From Verrucomicrobia subdivision 3 bacterium UBA693 (lineage in GTDB: Bacteria > Verrucomicrobiota > Verrucomicrobiia > Limisphaerales > UBA8199): a DNA stretch of 64,000 nt. The stretch spans positions 1 to 64,000 of the forward strand of contig DBMR01000110.1 of assembly GCA_002298785.1 (NCBI GenBank), given 5' to 3'. The position numbers and the translations under genes were made by a program. Below, piece after piece: positions 42,474-51,774 of this stretch (position 1 is the first letter of the stretch; each line of letters opens with the position of its first letter). A model generated the notes under the pieces. The model saw only the letters and a list, made by a program, of their open reading frames with translations, was not told the DNA's origin and made no database searches.

Positions 42474-43871
42474 TCAAGGCTCGGACATGAGGAAATCGGC
42501 CGCTAGACACGACAGGGTCCGCGTCCCGACCACCAAAGCTTCTTCGTCCACAAAGAATAGCGGGTTATGATTCGGCGCGGCTTTGGCGGGGTCCTGGCCT
42601 GGTGGGGTAATCCCGAGGTAGACGTAGAGGCCGGGGACAACTTTGGCGAATTCGGAAAAATCCTCGGACGCGCCACTGAGCTTGCCTTCCGCCACGTGCC
42701 CGCCGGCGGCTCGCTGCAAAACGGGAAGCATTCGCGTGGTGAGTTTCGCGTCGTTCACCACCGGGTCGTAATTTTTGACGATGGAAACGGTGGCCTTTGC
42801 CCCCGCGCTCTCGGCAATTTTTTCGGCAGTCAACTTGATATCACGCTGAACCTGCTCCCGGACCCGAACGTCATAGGTCCGAATCGTTCCCGTCATCCGC
42901 ACCGACTCAGGCACGATATTCGCCCTCGTTCCCCCGTTAATCGTACCGATGGTAACGACGGCGGGTGAGGTCGTCAGGTCGGTGTTGCGGCTGACCACCG
43001 TCTGCAAACCCGAAATGAGCAGGGCCGAGGTCGTGATGGGATCGATGGTGTTCCAGGGCATCCCGCCGTGGCCTTGTTTGCCGACCACGGTGATGGTCAG
43101 CGTATCGCTCGCAGCCAGGGCCGGTCCCGGCCGGTACGAGATTTCGCCCAAATTCCCCGGCATGACGTGGACCGCGAAGATAGCGTCCGGTTTCGTCCAT
43201 TTAAAGAGCCCTTCTTCGAGCATGAGCCGCGCTCCCCATCGGTTGGTGCCGGACGGCTCGAAAAGGCTGGGCCCTTCTTCAGCCGGCTGGAAGATGAACA
43301 TGACGGTGCCGCGCAATTGCTCCTTCATTGCGGCGAGGATCTCCGCGGTGCCCATCAACATCGCAGTGTGAGCGTCGTGACCGCATGCATGCATGACGTC
43401 CACTTCTTCCCCCAGGTACGCTTGCCGGGCTTTCGAGGCGAAGGACAGCCCCTCCGTTTCTTTGACCGGCAGGGCGTCCATATCCGCTCGCAGCCCCACG
43501 GTCGGCCCAGGCCGGCCGGTCCGGAGCAAACCCACGACTCCTGTCAGGGCCACGTTTGTGCGGACCTCCAGACCCAGGCTGCGCAAATGCTCTGCCACAA
43601 GACTCGAAGTGCGCAGTTCCTGCTGACCAAGTTCCGGGTGCTGGTGGATGTCCTCGCGCCAGGCGATGACCTTCTTTTCAAGGGCGGCAGCGCGAGTTTG
43701 GATTTCCGCCTCCATAGCAGCGTTGTCAGCCGCCGGGACCGGCGTCGCGATCGCAAACGACCCGAGGACGACAATCCTGAGGATGCTCACCAGCACCCCG
43801 CCGCTGAACGCTTGATTGAAAACCTGCCGGTAGACAGTATTGAGCATCAATTTCATTTGTTTGGGGCTCAT
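42474..43871 (-). CDS. Secreted M20-family amidohydrolase
   Basis: This 465-residue metal-dependent hydrolase of the M20D (IAA-amino-acid / N-acyl-amino-acid hydrolase) group has the metal ligands Cys163, His165 and Asp166 region in MHACGHDAHTAMLMG, the FQPAEEG motif and SEDFSEFAKVVPG near the C terminus; the dimerisation domain contains GKQGHGGMPWNTIDP. An N-terminal hydrophobic segment (VSILRIVVLGSFAIATPVPAAD) is a signal peptide, after a 25-residue polar extension, so the true start may be an internal Met. It cleaves amide bonds of N-acyl amino acids or small peptides in the periplasm. It lies downstream of the RHS gene on the same strand but about 130 bases away. Confidence 0.92.
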   Translation of the reverse strand: MSPKQMKLMLNTVYRQVFNQAFSGGVLVSILRIVVLGSFAIATPVPAADNAAMEAEIQTRAAALEKKVIAWREDIHQHPELGQQELRTSSLVAEHLRSLGLEVRTNVALTGVVGLLRTGRPGPTVGLRADMDALPVKETEGLSFASKARQAYLGEEVDVMHACGHDAHTAMLMGTAEILAAMKEQLRGTVMFIFQPAEEGPSLFEPSGTNRWGARLMLEEGLFKWTKPDAIFAVHVMPGNLGEISYRPGPALAASDTLTITVVGKQGHGGMPWNTIDPITTSALLISGLQTVVSRNTDLTTSPAVVTIGTINGGTRANIVPESVRMTGTIRTYDVRVREQVQRDIKLTAEKIAESAGAKATVSIVKNYDPVVNDAKLTTRMLPVLQRAAGGHVAEGKLSGASEDFSEFAKVVPGLYVYLGITPPGQDPAKAAPNHNPLFFVDEEALVVGTRTLSCLAADFLMSEP

Positions 43872-44002
43872 TTCAAGGCCACCATTTCCGTCCCCGCTTC
43901 CAAGATGATCTCCTGGCGGCTCACACCCTTCAGCGGTCCGGTCATCCAGGCAGACGGTTGCCGGTCAATGATCAGGCTCCGGACAATCGTCCACACAGGC
44001 GC

Positions 44003-47000
44003 TTATGGCCAGAAGTATTTACCGAAGCCTTGCAGCCATTCCCACCAACTCTGCGATGGAGGAGTCAGAGGGGTGGTAGGCGGAGGAGTCGGTGCCGGAG
44101 TCGGCGTAGGCGTCGGAGCAGGAGTTGGCGACGGGTTATTTCCGGGCGTCCCACCACTTGCGCCACCTGGCGAGGGTGGGTTCGGTGGCGTGGGGCCGGA
44201 GGGCGACGGGGACGAAGGCAGGGGATCCACCATTTTGGTCAATGAGACCTGCCAATCGCCCGCGGTCTTGGGCTTGGACATCTCATCACCGCAACAGGGG
44301 CAAACGTAAGTGCGTCTGGCTTCCAAAGAAGGTGAAGACCAGGCAAGGCCTCCCGACAATACAATCTGGATATGCAGAATCACCTCATAGGCAGCCGCCT
44401 CGCTTTCAGGACAGTGGCATTTCCATGACTTCACTTTCTTAACGTTCCCGTAGCCCTTGATTTCATAGCCGATGTCGCCGCTTATGCTGATGCCAAGGTC
44501 ACCCCCGACCGATAATTTTCCGGCGCCAAATCCTTTGCTGGTCGTGACGGTGTCCCCGTTATGAGTGCCTGCTTTGCAATCTCCGGTAAACGTAAACTGA
44601 ATAGCCGGCAGATTCTGTAACAAGGTTTTGATCAAACCTGGGGGAACAACAGAACCGACGATCGAGCCAGTCAAGCCTAATGGGTCGAAGGTGTCGGTCG
44701 CGTCAAATTCCAATCCGAGTGGGTCGGTCATCCCCTCCGGGCGGTTCAAACAGTAGGGAAACAAAGGCATCAGTCCGACGGGATCCCGGGAAATGAACCT
44801 GCCCGCGCGAGCTTCGTAAAAACGGTTCCGAAAGTAGTAAAGACCCGACTGGTCATCGTATCTTTGGCCGGTGAAGAAGAAGAAATTGCCATGTTCGGGG
44901 GAGGCGCGTTGCCAGGCTTGGGCGAAATTCAGGGACAAATTCGTATTGTTGGGAAGCGCCGGGAGCACGGTGGCCTCTCCGAAAGCGGTGTAACGGTAAT
45001 ATTCCAGCGTCTGATTGGGGTTGCCGGCAGCCAGGAGGGCGGTGACGCTGCCGAGATGGTTGGGCAGGAAATAGTAGCATTGGTCGGCGTCGATGTCCGC
45101 GTTGTTCAGGTTGGGGGCGTCCAAAATGCCGTTGCCATTGCGATCAATCGCGGCCAGGAGGTGTTCGTCCAATCGCGGACCGTCCACGTAAATCCGTTCG
45201 AGCGTCGAGGGCGCGTTCGCTGGGGTGGCCCCGGCGTTGAAGAGTCGTTCCTCGACCGTCTTCCAGCCGTCATAGATGAAACGGCGCACCGGCGTAGTGC
45301 TTAGCCCGGAAAGCGTCGCAATGCGTCGTCGGAACGGGTCGTAGCGGTAATTCTGGAGCGGCGTAACGCCGGTGTTCAGGCTGTACAGGCAATTCATCGC
45401 GTCCCAAGTCGCCCCCGCGGAGACATCCGGCTGGGGGTTGGCACCGGTCACCGGCAGCAGCGGCACAACGGACATGTTTCCCGCGCGGTCGTAGGCGGGG
45501 TTTAGCGCGACGGCATTGCGCGTCAGATTCGTGTATTCATCGGCGGGGTTAATCGCATACACGTCCGTGTTGGTCGCCTGCGGAATAAACGGTCCACTGA
45601 ACGTGGCATGCGTGCGGTCCGAATTGTCATTGTAAGAAAACGTGGTCGCGAAGGAGCTCGGTGGAGTCGAACCAGGCGAGCGGTAGTCAACTCCCGTCAG
45701 CTCATAACGGTGGTTATACCGGTATAGATCGTAAACACCGGCATCGTGCAGCCAGCGTTCGTATAGCGGGTTATTAACAGCGTCATAGGCGTATTGAAAA
45801 CCAACGAGCAAGTTGTTGGTCGAGCCGTTCCAGGTGAGCGACGAAAGCCGCCGTTTGGCATCGAAGGAGTTGGTCAACAGCGCGCCATTGCCCAGGATTT
45901 TGGCTTGGATGCGTCCCGGGCCGAAGTAGTGGTATGTCGCCACACTGGATTTGCCCACATTGAAATATTGGGCGGAAATGGTTTGGATTCGGTTGAGCGC
46001 ATCGACTGAGCGGTTGATGGTCAGATCGGCGTTCGCCGCGGCGCTGACTAAAAGATTGGTTTGGTTTCCCTGCAAGTCGTAGCCGTAGTGGAGCGAGACT
46101 GGCTGCTCCCAGCCATTGGCGAACCCGGAGCCGTCGAGGCGGATCGCCTGCGTTTCGTCGGTCAACCGGCCCAAAGCATCAAAAGCGCGGGTGACGCTGG
46201 CGTAATCATTCGCGGCGTTGGTGCGCAAGTTGCGCGCGTCGTAGCCGAATTGTTCCCGGGTGAGTCCAACCACCCCATTGGTGCGAGTGATGGCGCGGCT
46301 GACCAGACGGCCGCCGGGGTCAAAGCCGCTCGTAAACAACACCTGCCGCTGGTCCTCCACGCTAATGGGATTGGCTTCCGCGTCGTAGCCCGTTTCGATC
46401 CGGTTGTAAATGCCGCTGGGGCCGTTACTGCTGCCTTCAATCGGGTTGTCCGAATCGGGATAGACCATGCGGATTCTACGGTCAGCATTGTCGAAGGCGT
46501 AACGCGTGACTTGAATCGATGCGGGGTTGGTGGCTGAGGCAAAGGAATGGTCCTCGGTCACGTTGCCATTCATATCATAGACGCGCTCCGAGCGCGAAAG
46601 CGCATTGGGCGCGCCTGAGGTCGGGTCGCCATCGAAGGTCTGGATCAGCGCAATGCGGTTTTGGAAGTCCGGCGTGGTGCGGGTGAAATTGGTGTTGGCA
46701 TCCTGGACGAGGCGCGCATTCCCCCTCGAGTCGAATGCGAAAAAGGTATGGTCGTCCAGGCTATTGCCGTTCAAACCCCGAACATGAACTTCCGTTCGCC
46801 GGTTGTTTTCGTCAAAGACGGCAGTGGTGACATAACTCTCCGGTGCACCGGCGGCACCCGGTCCGGCGACCTCGGTTTCGGCCACCTTGATGAGGTTGCC
46901 GTCGGCGTCATAGGTGTTGGTGACGCTATTCCCCAAGGCATCGGTTAGTGAAAGCCGGCGGGCGGCAGCATCGTAGGTGAACGTCGAGGCATTGCCATTG

Positions 47001-50000
47001 GCATCCAGGGTCTGCGCGGCGCGGGAGCCGGGATCGAGCCTGGTGAGGTAATTTGGATTCGCTGCTGCGGAAGGGTCAATCAGACCGCTTTCATCACTGA
47101 ACAAGTCGGCATCGTTAACCAGTTGATAACTACGATTGGCTTCGTCGAAGCGGTGGTAAGTGCGGCTGAGGACCGGAGTGATGGCGCCGGTAGTCGGGGA
47201 CACCGCGCCGACCTGGGTGGTGAGCGCATTTCCCGCGGCGTCATACGCGGCGGTCATTCCGCTCCCGTTCGGATCGGATTGGGCCACCACGCGGTTGGCG
47301 AAATCATAAAACTTGTAAGCGATGTAACCGCGGCCGTCCCGCATTTGTACAGAATTTCCCCTGGAATCATAATTCTGCTGTCGGTAACCGACGAAGCTCG
47401 TGGTGCCGAGGTCCGTCGCCTGTTTTGATACGGGATAGCCTTGGGTGATTTGCGCTCCTGGAGCGACTCCGTAGAAAGTTCTGAAAGGCAGCAACCGTTC
47501 GTCGTAGACCGTAAACTCGCGATTGCCTCTGGGTTTCTGGACGACAATCCGCAGATCGTTGGCATTGTAGGCGTAGCGGGTAACCAGGTCATTGGAGTGG
47601 TTGGCGTCAACGACTTGTCGCTCGGAGAGTAAATTGCCACCGGCATCATAGGTCCTGGAGACATCGACCGCAGGAACGGCAAGGAGCGTGCCGTCATAAT
47701 CCAGGTTTGTGCGGCCGCTCAGCACCATATTCCCCGCGCCGTCGTAGAACCTGCTGGTGGCGTAGCGTACTTGTTGGCCGGTCCAGAGCGTGACCGCCGG
47801 GTCGGTTGTCAAAATCTGTTCCCCGAGATCGTTATATTTATAGTCGGTCACCAAGCCCCGCGGGTCGGTTACCTCCGTCACCATGCCCAGTGCGTTTACC
47901 CGATAAGCGGTAGTGAGGCTCGTGACCGGATCTGCTGAACCGCTCGCGCCACAGGTGACAGTCGCCAGGTAGCCGCCGAACATTCCGGGCGTATTCATAT
48001 TACCGCCCGTGCTCGTTCCCGCGTAATACGAATAAGTCGTGAGGTCACCATTGGGATCGGTGTAGGAGAGTGGCTGTCCATAAGCGTTGTAGGTCCAGGA
48101 CTCGATGATGGTTTGCGGGGCGCTCACGCCGCGCGTCACAGAAGGCGCCGTGTGGCGGGTCACGTTGCCGTAAGCATCGTGCTGGTAAGTATGGAGGAAA
48201 TTCAGGCCCGCATAAATCGGGTTCGTATCGTAGGCGCGCGGATCGGTCCGCGTGACCAGGCGCGAGTATTCACCAGACTGTCCGAAGCTTAAGGTCTGGT
48301 ACGAGCTGTTGACCTTAATGGAATTGCTACCATCGGTGAAGAGATCCTCAGTTACCTGGCGATTGGCATTGTGGGTGTAAATGTTTCGCGGCCAGTTGGT
48401 CGGGATTCCATTCGTGTCAAAAGCCAGCTTTGCCACGTCCAGGTCGCTAAAGGGTGCGGTCACGATGGCGGCGCTCAAGCAGTCGCAGTCTTGGAGCCAG
48501 CGTTGTTCAAAATAGGCGGGTTCGCCGGGGCGCAGCGCGGCATTGCCTTGGCCGGATTGGGTCCAAGTGACCTTGCGACGCAGTCCGAAGGCGCCCGCGC
48601 CGCCAACGGGGCCACCGAACCGGCTATGGATTTCGTAGTCGGTGATGTTGCCCTCGCGGTCGATCGTGCGTGTGATGAGGTTCATTCCGTCCAGCTTCCC
48701 GAGAGGAATGGGATTGGCCGTCGGAAAGTAAAGGTGGACTTCCGGATTGCCATTGATGTAATTCGTGACCACCCGGCCTTGCGCATCATAGACCCAGGAC
48801 TGGGGCACCGCTCCACGATCATCTGTCAGCGAAGTAACGTAGTTGGGATGCAAGGCATCTCCGTAGCCAAACGTCGTGGTCCGTCCCCGGGTCGCCAACG
48901 CGCCGGGCAGGGTGGTATCAATGACTTCCCCGCCAGCAGGAATCGCGGCATACTGGGTTACGGGGGTAACGACCTGGGCCAGGCGGTTCGAACTGTCATA
49001 TTTAAAAGTCCAGGTGCGTCCGATGTGGTCGGTGAGGCCGGCCAGGAATCCGTTGGTGGTATAGGACAGGTTTTCGGTTTGGCCGAGGTCGGTGGTGATG
49101 GATTTGAGCAGGCCGGAGGGGTTGTAGGCGAGCACCATGACGTTTCCGTTCGGCTCGGTGATTTGCACGGGATAACCGGGCCCATTGGTTGTCCCCTGGT
49201 AAAACTGGACCGAGAACCCCGAGTAATGGGTCAACTGCCACCGGTGTAAGCTCGGGTAAAGCGTCAAAGTCGATTGAAAGCCGGCGGGCAGTGTCCAATT
49301 CAAACCATTGGCGGAGGAAATGTTGTAGACTCGCAAATCGGGAGTAACGATCCGGCCAGAATTCGTGGAATTCTGGACGATCATCATGTTGTAACTGTGG
49401 GAGAAACCCTGGCCGACCGGGCCGGCGTAGCCGACGAGCGAGGCCTGCTCCAGCTCAAAATTGAACCCAAGTTTCCGCGTGGGGAACGAAAGTACAGGAT
49501 GATGCAAGCGGAGCTTTCCGGTGGCCAGTTCGATGCCCGGGTCGGTGGGAGATAGGCTGTGCGAAAAGAACATCAGGGACGAGTCTTCCGTGCAGCTACA
49601 GCAGGTGCAAATAACCGGCTCGACCGGACCGGAGTCGTCTATGGCCAGGTTGTTAGGCACAGCAGCGGCGGTGTCGATGCCGGAGGACCTGGCAGCGACC
49701 ATGGTGCTGTTGTAGTCGACCTTGCCATCCGCCGAGACGATCTGCAGTGCCATGCCGACATTGGCAGGGTAAGCAGACATATCCACCGCGAGGGTATACA
49801 TCCCGACCGTATCGGCATACGTGCGAAAGCTGGCGGGGGTGCTGCCGTTAAAAACGGTTACGGTGAACGTCGAGTTGGGGCCGTACTCGGGGGGCAGGGT
49901 GCCCTGGAAAAGCAACGAATTGCCAGTGTATTGCTGCGAGGTAGAGGGTGCCGGAGTAAGCACCGCCCGGTAAAAGCGGGTGTGGAGCCCCGGGCTGTTA

Positions 50001-50275
50001 CTGTCGATGAGGGTGCTGGCACCGATGAAGGTGGCGACGGAAACGAGGCTGGTCCAATCGGTAAGGTTGCTGGAGACCAGCCATTCCAACGCCAGCCCGC
50101 TATTACCGGCGGCGCGCACTTTGAAGAGCCCGTTGGTTAAGCCCGCCTGCCCCAGCGAGACACTGGGCGAGGTTTGGGCCTGGAGCGGGCTCGTGCCCAA
50201 CGCCAGCAGGCAGGCCGCCAAGGCTGCAGAAGGGAACGCACCAAGGCAATAACGGAGGAAACATGTTGCATTCAT
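44003..50275 (-). CDS. Giant secreted RHS/YD-repeat protein
   Basis: This protein has about 2,090 residues with a Sec signal (YCLGAFPSAALAACLLALG). After a 200-residue N-terminal beta region come a Cys-rich segment (CTCCSC), a DUF6531-like start (FFSHSLSPTDPGIELATGKLRLHHPVLSFP) and dozens of YD repeats (TFTYDAAARRLSLTDALGN, VTNTYDADGNLIKVAE) that should form a hollow shell. The RHS core ends with RYDDQSGLYYFRNRFYEARAGRFISRDPVG. Beyond it lies a unique C-terminal region of about 250 residues with CHC and CPCCGDE cysteine motifs, then a Pro/Thr-rich tail and a Trp-rich end. In polymorphic toxins this region is the toxin; this one matches no toxin I know, and no small immunity gene follows it. 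Confidence 0.93.
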   Translation of the reverse strand: MNATCFLRYCLGAFPSAALAACLLALGTSPLQAQTSPSVSLGQAGLTNGLFKVRAAGNSGLALEWLVSSNLTDWTSLVSVATFIGASTLIDSNSPGLHTRFYRAVLTPAPSTSQQYTGNSLLFQGTLPPEYGPNSTFTVTVFNGSTPASFRTYADTVGMYTLAVDMSAYPANVGMALQIVSADGKVDYNSTMVAARSSGIDTAAAVPNNLAIDDSGPVEPVICTCCSCTEDSSLMFFSHSLSPTDPGIELATGKLRLHHPVLSFPTRKLGFNFELEQASLVGYAGPVGQGFSHSYNMMIVQNSTNSGRIVTPDLRVYNISSANGLNWTLPAGFQSTLTLYPSLHRWQLTHYSGFSVQFYQGTTNGPGYPVQITEPNGNVMVLAYNPSGLLKSITTDLGQTENLSYTTNGFLAGLTDHIGRTWTFKYDSSNRLAQVVTPVTQYAAIPAGGEVIDTTLPGALATRGRTTTFGYGDALHPNYVTSLTDDRGAVPQSWVYDAQGRVVTNYINGNPEVHLYFPTANPIPLGKLDGMNLITRTIDREGNITDYEIHSRFGGPVGGAGAFGLRRKVTWTQSGQGNAALRPGEPAYFEQRWLQDCDCLSAAIVTAPFSDLDVAKLAFDTNGIPTNWPRNIYTHNANRQVTEDLFTDGSNSIKVNSSYQTLSFGQSGEYSRLVTRTDPRAYDTNPIYAGLNFLHTYQHDAYGNVTRHTAPSVTRGVSAPQTIIESWTYNAYGQPLSYTDPNGDLTTYSYYAGTSTGGNMNTPGMFGGYLATVTCGASGSADPVTSLTTAYRVNALGMVTEVTDPRGLVTDYKYNDLGEQILTTDPAVTLWTGQQVRYATSRFYDGAGNMVLSGRTNLDYDGTLLAVPAVDVSRTYDAGGNLLSERQVVDANHSNDLVTRYAYNANDLRIVVQKPRGNREFTVYDERLLPFRTFYGVAPGAQITQGYPVSKQATDLGTTSFVGYRQQNYDSRGNSVQMRDGRGYIAYKFYDFANRVVAQSDPNGSGMTAAYDAAGNALTTQVGAVSPTTGAITPVLSRTYHRFDEANRSYQLVNDADLFSDESGLIDPSAAANPNYLTRLDPGSRAAQTLDANGNASTFTYDAAARRLSLTDALGNSVTNTYDADGNLIKVAETEVAGPGAAGAPESYVTTAVFDENNRRTEVHVRGLNGNSLDDHTFFAFDSRGNARLVQDANTNFTRTTPDFQNRIALIQTFDGDPTSGAPNALSRSERVYDMNGNVTEDHSFASATNPASIQVTRYAFDNADRRIRMVYPDSDNPIEGSSNGPSGIYNRIETGYDAEANPISVEDQRQVLFTSGFDPGGRLVSRAITRTNGVVGLTREQFGYDARNLRTNAANDYASVTRAFDALGRLTDETQAIRLDGSGFANGWEQPVSLHYGYDLQGNQTNLLVSAAANADLTINRSVDALNRIQTISAQYFNVGKSSVATYHYFGPGRIQAKILGNGALLTNSFDAKRRLSSLTWNGSTNNLLVGFQYAYDAVNNPLYERWLHDAGVYDLYRYNHRYELTGVDYRSPGSTPPSSFATTFSYNDNSDRTHATFSGPFIPQATNTDVYAINPADEYTNLTRNAVALNPAYDRAGNMSVVPLLPVTGANPQPDVSAGATWDAMNCLYSLNTGVTPLQNYRYDPFRRRIATLSGLSTTPVRRFIYDGWKTVEERLFNAGATPANAPSTLERIYVDGPRLDEHLLAAIDRNGNGILDAPNLNNADIDADQCYYFLPNHLGSVTALLAAGNPNQTLEYYRYTAFGEATVLPALPNNTNLSLNFAQAWQRASPEHGNFFFFTGQRYDDQSGLYYFRNRFYEARAGRFISRDPVGLMPLFPYCLNRPEGMTDPLGLEFDATDTFDPLGLTGSIVGSVVPPGLIKTLLQNLPAIQFTFTGDCKAGTHNGDTVTTSKGFGAGKLSVGGDLGISISGDIGYEIKGYGNVKKVKSWKCHCPESEAAAYEVILHIQIVLSGGLAWSSPSLEARRTYVCPCCGDEMSKPKTAGDWQVSLTKMVDPLPSSPSPSGPTPPNPPSPGGASGGTPGNNPSPTPAPTPTPTPAPTPPPTTPLTPPSQSWWEWLQGFGKYFWP
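44055..44215 (-). repeat. Pro/Thr low-complexity coding repeat in the RHS C terminus
   Basis: About 50 codons encode alternating Pro, Thr, Ala and Ser (PTPAPTPTPTPAPTPPPTTP), visible in DNA as tandem GGAGTCGGTG / GGAGTCGGCG-like units on the plus strand. It looks like a flexible or cell-wall-spanning spacer before a short WWEWLQGFGKYFWP end. Confidence 0.8.
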
Positions 50276-50398
50276 AGCTTGACCCGTTTGTCCGCCGGGA
50301 CACACCTTGCGCGAGGGTTCCTTGGCTCCGAGTGGCTAATTCTATACATTAGCACATCTGTGCTGAGGAGCAAGTGGAAAGCGTGCAAATCTGTTTTT

Positions 50399-50767
50399 GT
50401 GACTCGGCCGCTCCCCTGCAGGTTCGAAGCGAGTGTTGTTTTTGATGATCGCTACGTGTTCGGAAGAAGCCATCTCGACGGCTTCGGATTTACCGACAAG
50501 GCGGGGTATGAGGGCTGGCAGTTTCCCCACATCGTCGACGGCGACCTGAAGAAATGGAAAAATGATTACGATGCGGTGATTGAGCGTTGGATGCTGGCAA
50601 CCAATTTGTTGACGCTTGGGAAGGCGCAACGACTCGCCGAAGATGCTATGCGATCCGCAGGGTTAGACCTTAAGGGGTTGGGGTTCAGGAGACCGGCCGT
50701 GAAGGAGCAAATGACTTGGACGGAGGGCATGGGCCCCTATCAAACTAAACGCTTGGAAGAAAGCTGA
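50399..50767 (+). pseudogene. Possible gene remnant of unknown function
   Basis: The frame from about 50399 to 50767 encodes a protein-like sequence (FGRSHLDGFGFTDKAGYEGWQF, KKWKNDYDAVIERWMLATNLL, GKAQRLAEDAMRSAGLDL) that looks more coding than random. No good start codon with ribosome binding site exists in this frame. A GAGGAG box at 50365 precedes a GTG in another frame that soon stops. Further upstream the frame is antisense to the RHS gene. I interpret it as the 3' part of a decayed gene. Its last 23 bases overlap the convergent PIN gene. No family recognised. Confidence 0.35.
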
Positions 50768-51146
50768 CCTTCAGGTTCCTGACCTTATGGAGCGGTTTGC
50801 CCGGCTTCTCCGCTGTGATGAATTCGTCGCACCCAAGTGGTTTTGCGGCGGCAACATGGATTGCGTCCACGGCGGTCAAGGGGACCAATCTGGCCTCGGA
50901 CAAAGCGTCCTGCACCAGCTCTTCATCTGCCTCGCGCCATTCGGTCACTCTCTCGAAGAAAGCCTCCAAGAATGCCAACTCGGCTTTGCGTTTGTGAAAA
51001 GTGGGCTGGGGCAGCAATTCGAGCTTGAGAAAAGTGGCCGCCACAAACTCGCGTTCCGGATCTTCCAGCAATCTCGCCGTTTTGTCGCCATCCACGCCTT
51101 GAACAGCTTGAATCAGCACCGAACTATCCAGGTAAGTGCGTTTCAT
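50745..51146 (-). CDS. PIN-domain toxin of second toxin-antitoxin module
   Basis: This 133-residue PIN-domain protein is a probable ribonuclease toxin. Catalytic acids: Asp7 (TYLDSSVLI), Glu43 (LKLELLPQ) and Asp94 (TAVDAIHVAAA); the fourth position appears as Glu113 (ITAEKPG). The start overlaps the antitoxin stop by four bases. It is not closely similar to the PIN toxin at 41932, so the two modules are independent acquisitions rather than a duplication. Confidence 0.88.
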   Translation of the reverse strand: MKRTYLDSSVLIQAVQGVDGDKTARLLEDPEREFVAATFLKLELLPQPTFHKRKAELAFLEAFFERVTEWREADEELVQDALSEARLVPLTAVDAIHVAAAKPLGCDEFITAEKPGKPLHKVRNLKVSFLPSV

Positions 51147-51409
51147 CGCTCCCCTCTGCGGGCAGCCATTTCCTGGCGCACTTCCTCGAGCGAGAGCAAC
51201 TTCCCGCCCGCTCTTTGATATTCCGCTCGGGCCGCCAATAACTTGCGACCGAGTGCGGTTTGCGGCCTGGCCGGTTGCGCCGCCTCGCGCAGCAGTTTCT
51301 CATTGATGGCGTTCCTCACCCATGCGCTGCGGTCCTTCTTGGCGCACAGGGCCGAATGCGCTTCCGCCGGCAGACGAATAGTCACTGACATCAATCCCGT
51401 CTTACTCAT
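51143..51409 (-). CDS. Ribbon-helix-helix antitoxin
   Basis: This 82-88-residue antitoxin has a ribbon-helix-helix DNA-binding motif: strand VTIRLPAEAH, helices SALCAKKDRSAWVRNAINEKL. The C-terminal helix (GGKLLSLEEVRQEMAARRGE) is the likely toxin-binding part. Translation may start at 51409 or at the internal ATG at 51391 directly before the ribbon. The latter leaves the dyad at 51399-51419 as an upstream operator and is attractive. ATGA overlap couples it to the PIN toxin. Confidence 0.85.
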   Translation of the reverse strand: MSKTGLMSVTIRLPAEAHSALCAKKDRSAWVRNAINEKLLREAAQPARPQTALGRKLLAARAEYQRAGGKLLSLEEVRQEMAARRGER

Positions 51410-51419
51410 ATGGTAAGAC
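51399..51419. promoter_or_regulatory. Dyad operator at the second antitoxin start
   Basis: GTCTTAC-N7-GTAAGAC is a 7-bp perfect dyad centred on 51409, the outer possible start codon of the ribbon-helix-helix antitoxin. It fits an autorepressor site, since such antitoxins bind short palindromes at their own promoter. Confidence 0.55.
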
Positions 51420-51774
51420 TAAGATTGGAAAGACGTGGTCGCAAGGTTAATACAGCGACCTCCCACGGGCCATAAAGCTCGTCTGATGTCCACCAATTTA
51501 CGGACGCCATCCCCATCGGAGGAACAATTCCGCGTTGTGGTATAGAGCATCACGATTGCACCATTTAGATAGCGTGTCAGTAGCCTGAAGGCATCATCCG
51601 AAAGCATTTTTTCACAACTACTGGGTTATTTGGCGCAAATCGGGGGAGACGGTTGCTTTCATTGACTTCGTTGAACCGACTAACACCATCGATGCCGAAG
51701 GTGTGAAGGTGGAGGAACAAGATTGGCGAAAATTGGCTGGGAAAATTCCGCTTTTGTCTTGGGAGTGGTCGAAT
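51410..51774. other. Spacer between antitoxin and Gfo/Idh/MocA gene
   Basis: Apart from the right half of the antitoxin dyad at its left edge, I see no gene, terminator or clear promoter in these 365 bases. The frame upstream of 51775 is open to 51703 but looks non-coding. Confidence 0.5.

Noticed and set aside
43068..44309. 413-codon plus-strand frame with Gly/Val-rich end
   Set aside because: It is antisense to the M20 gene and to the Pro/Thr repeat of the RHS gene, whose regular codons keep the opposite strand open.
48371..49249. 292-codon plus-strand frame inside the RHS gene
   Set aside because: Antisense shadow of the YD repeats; no start context or domain.
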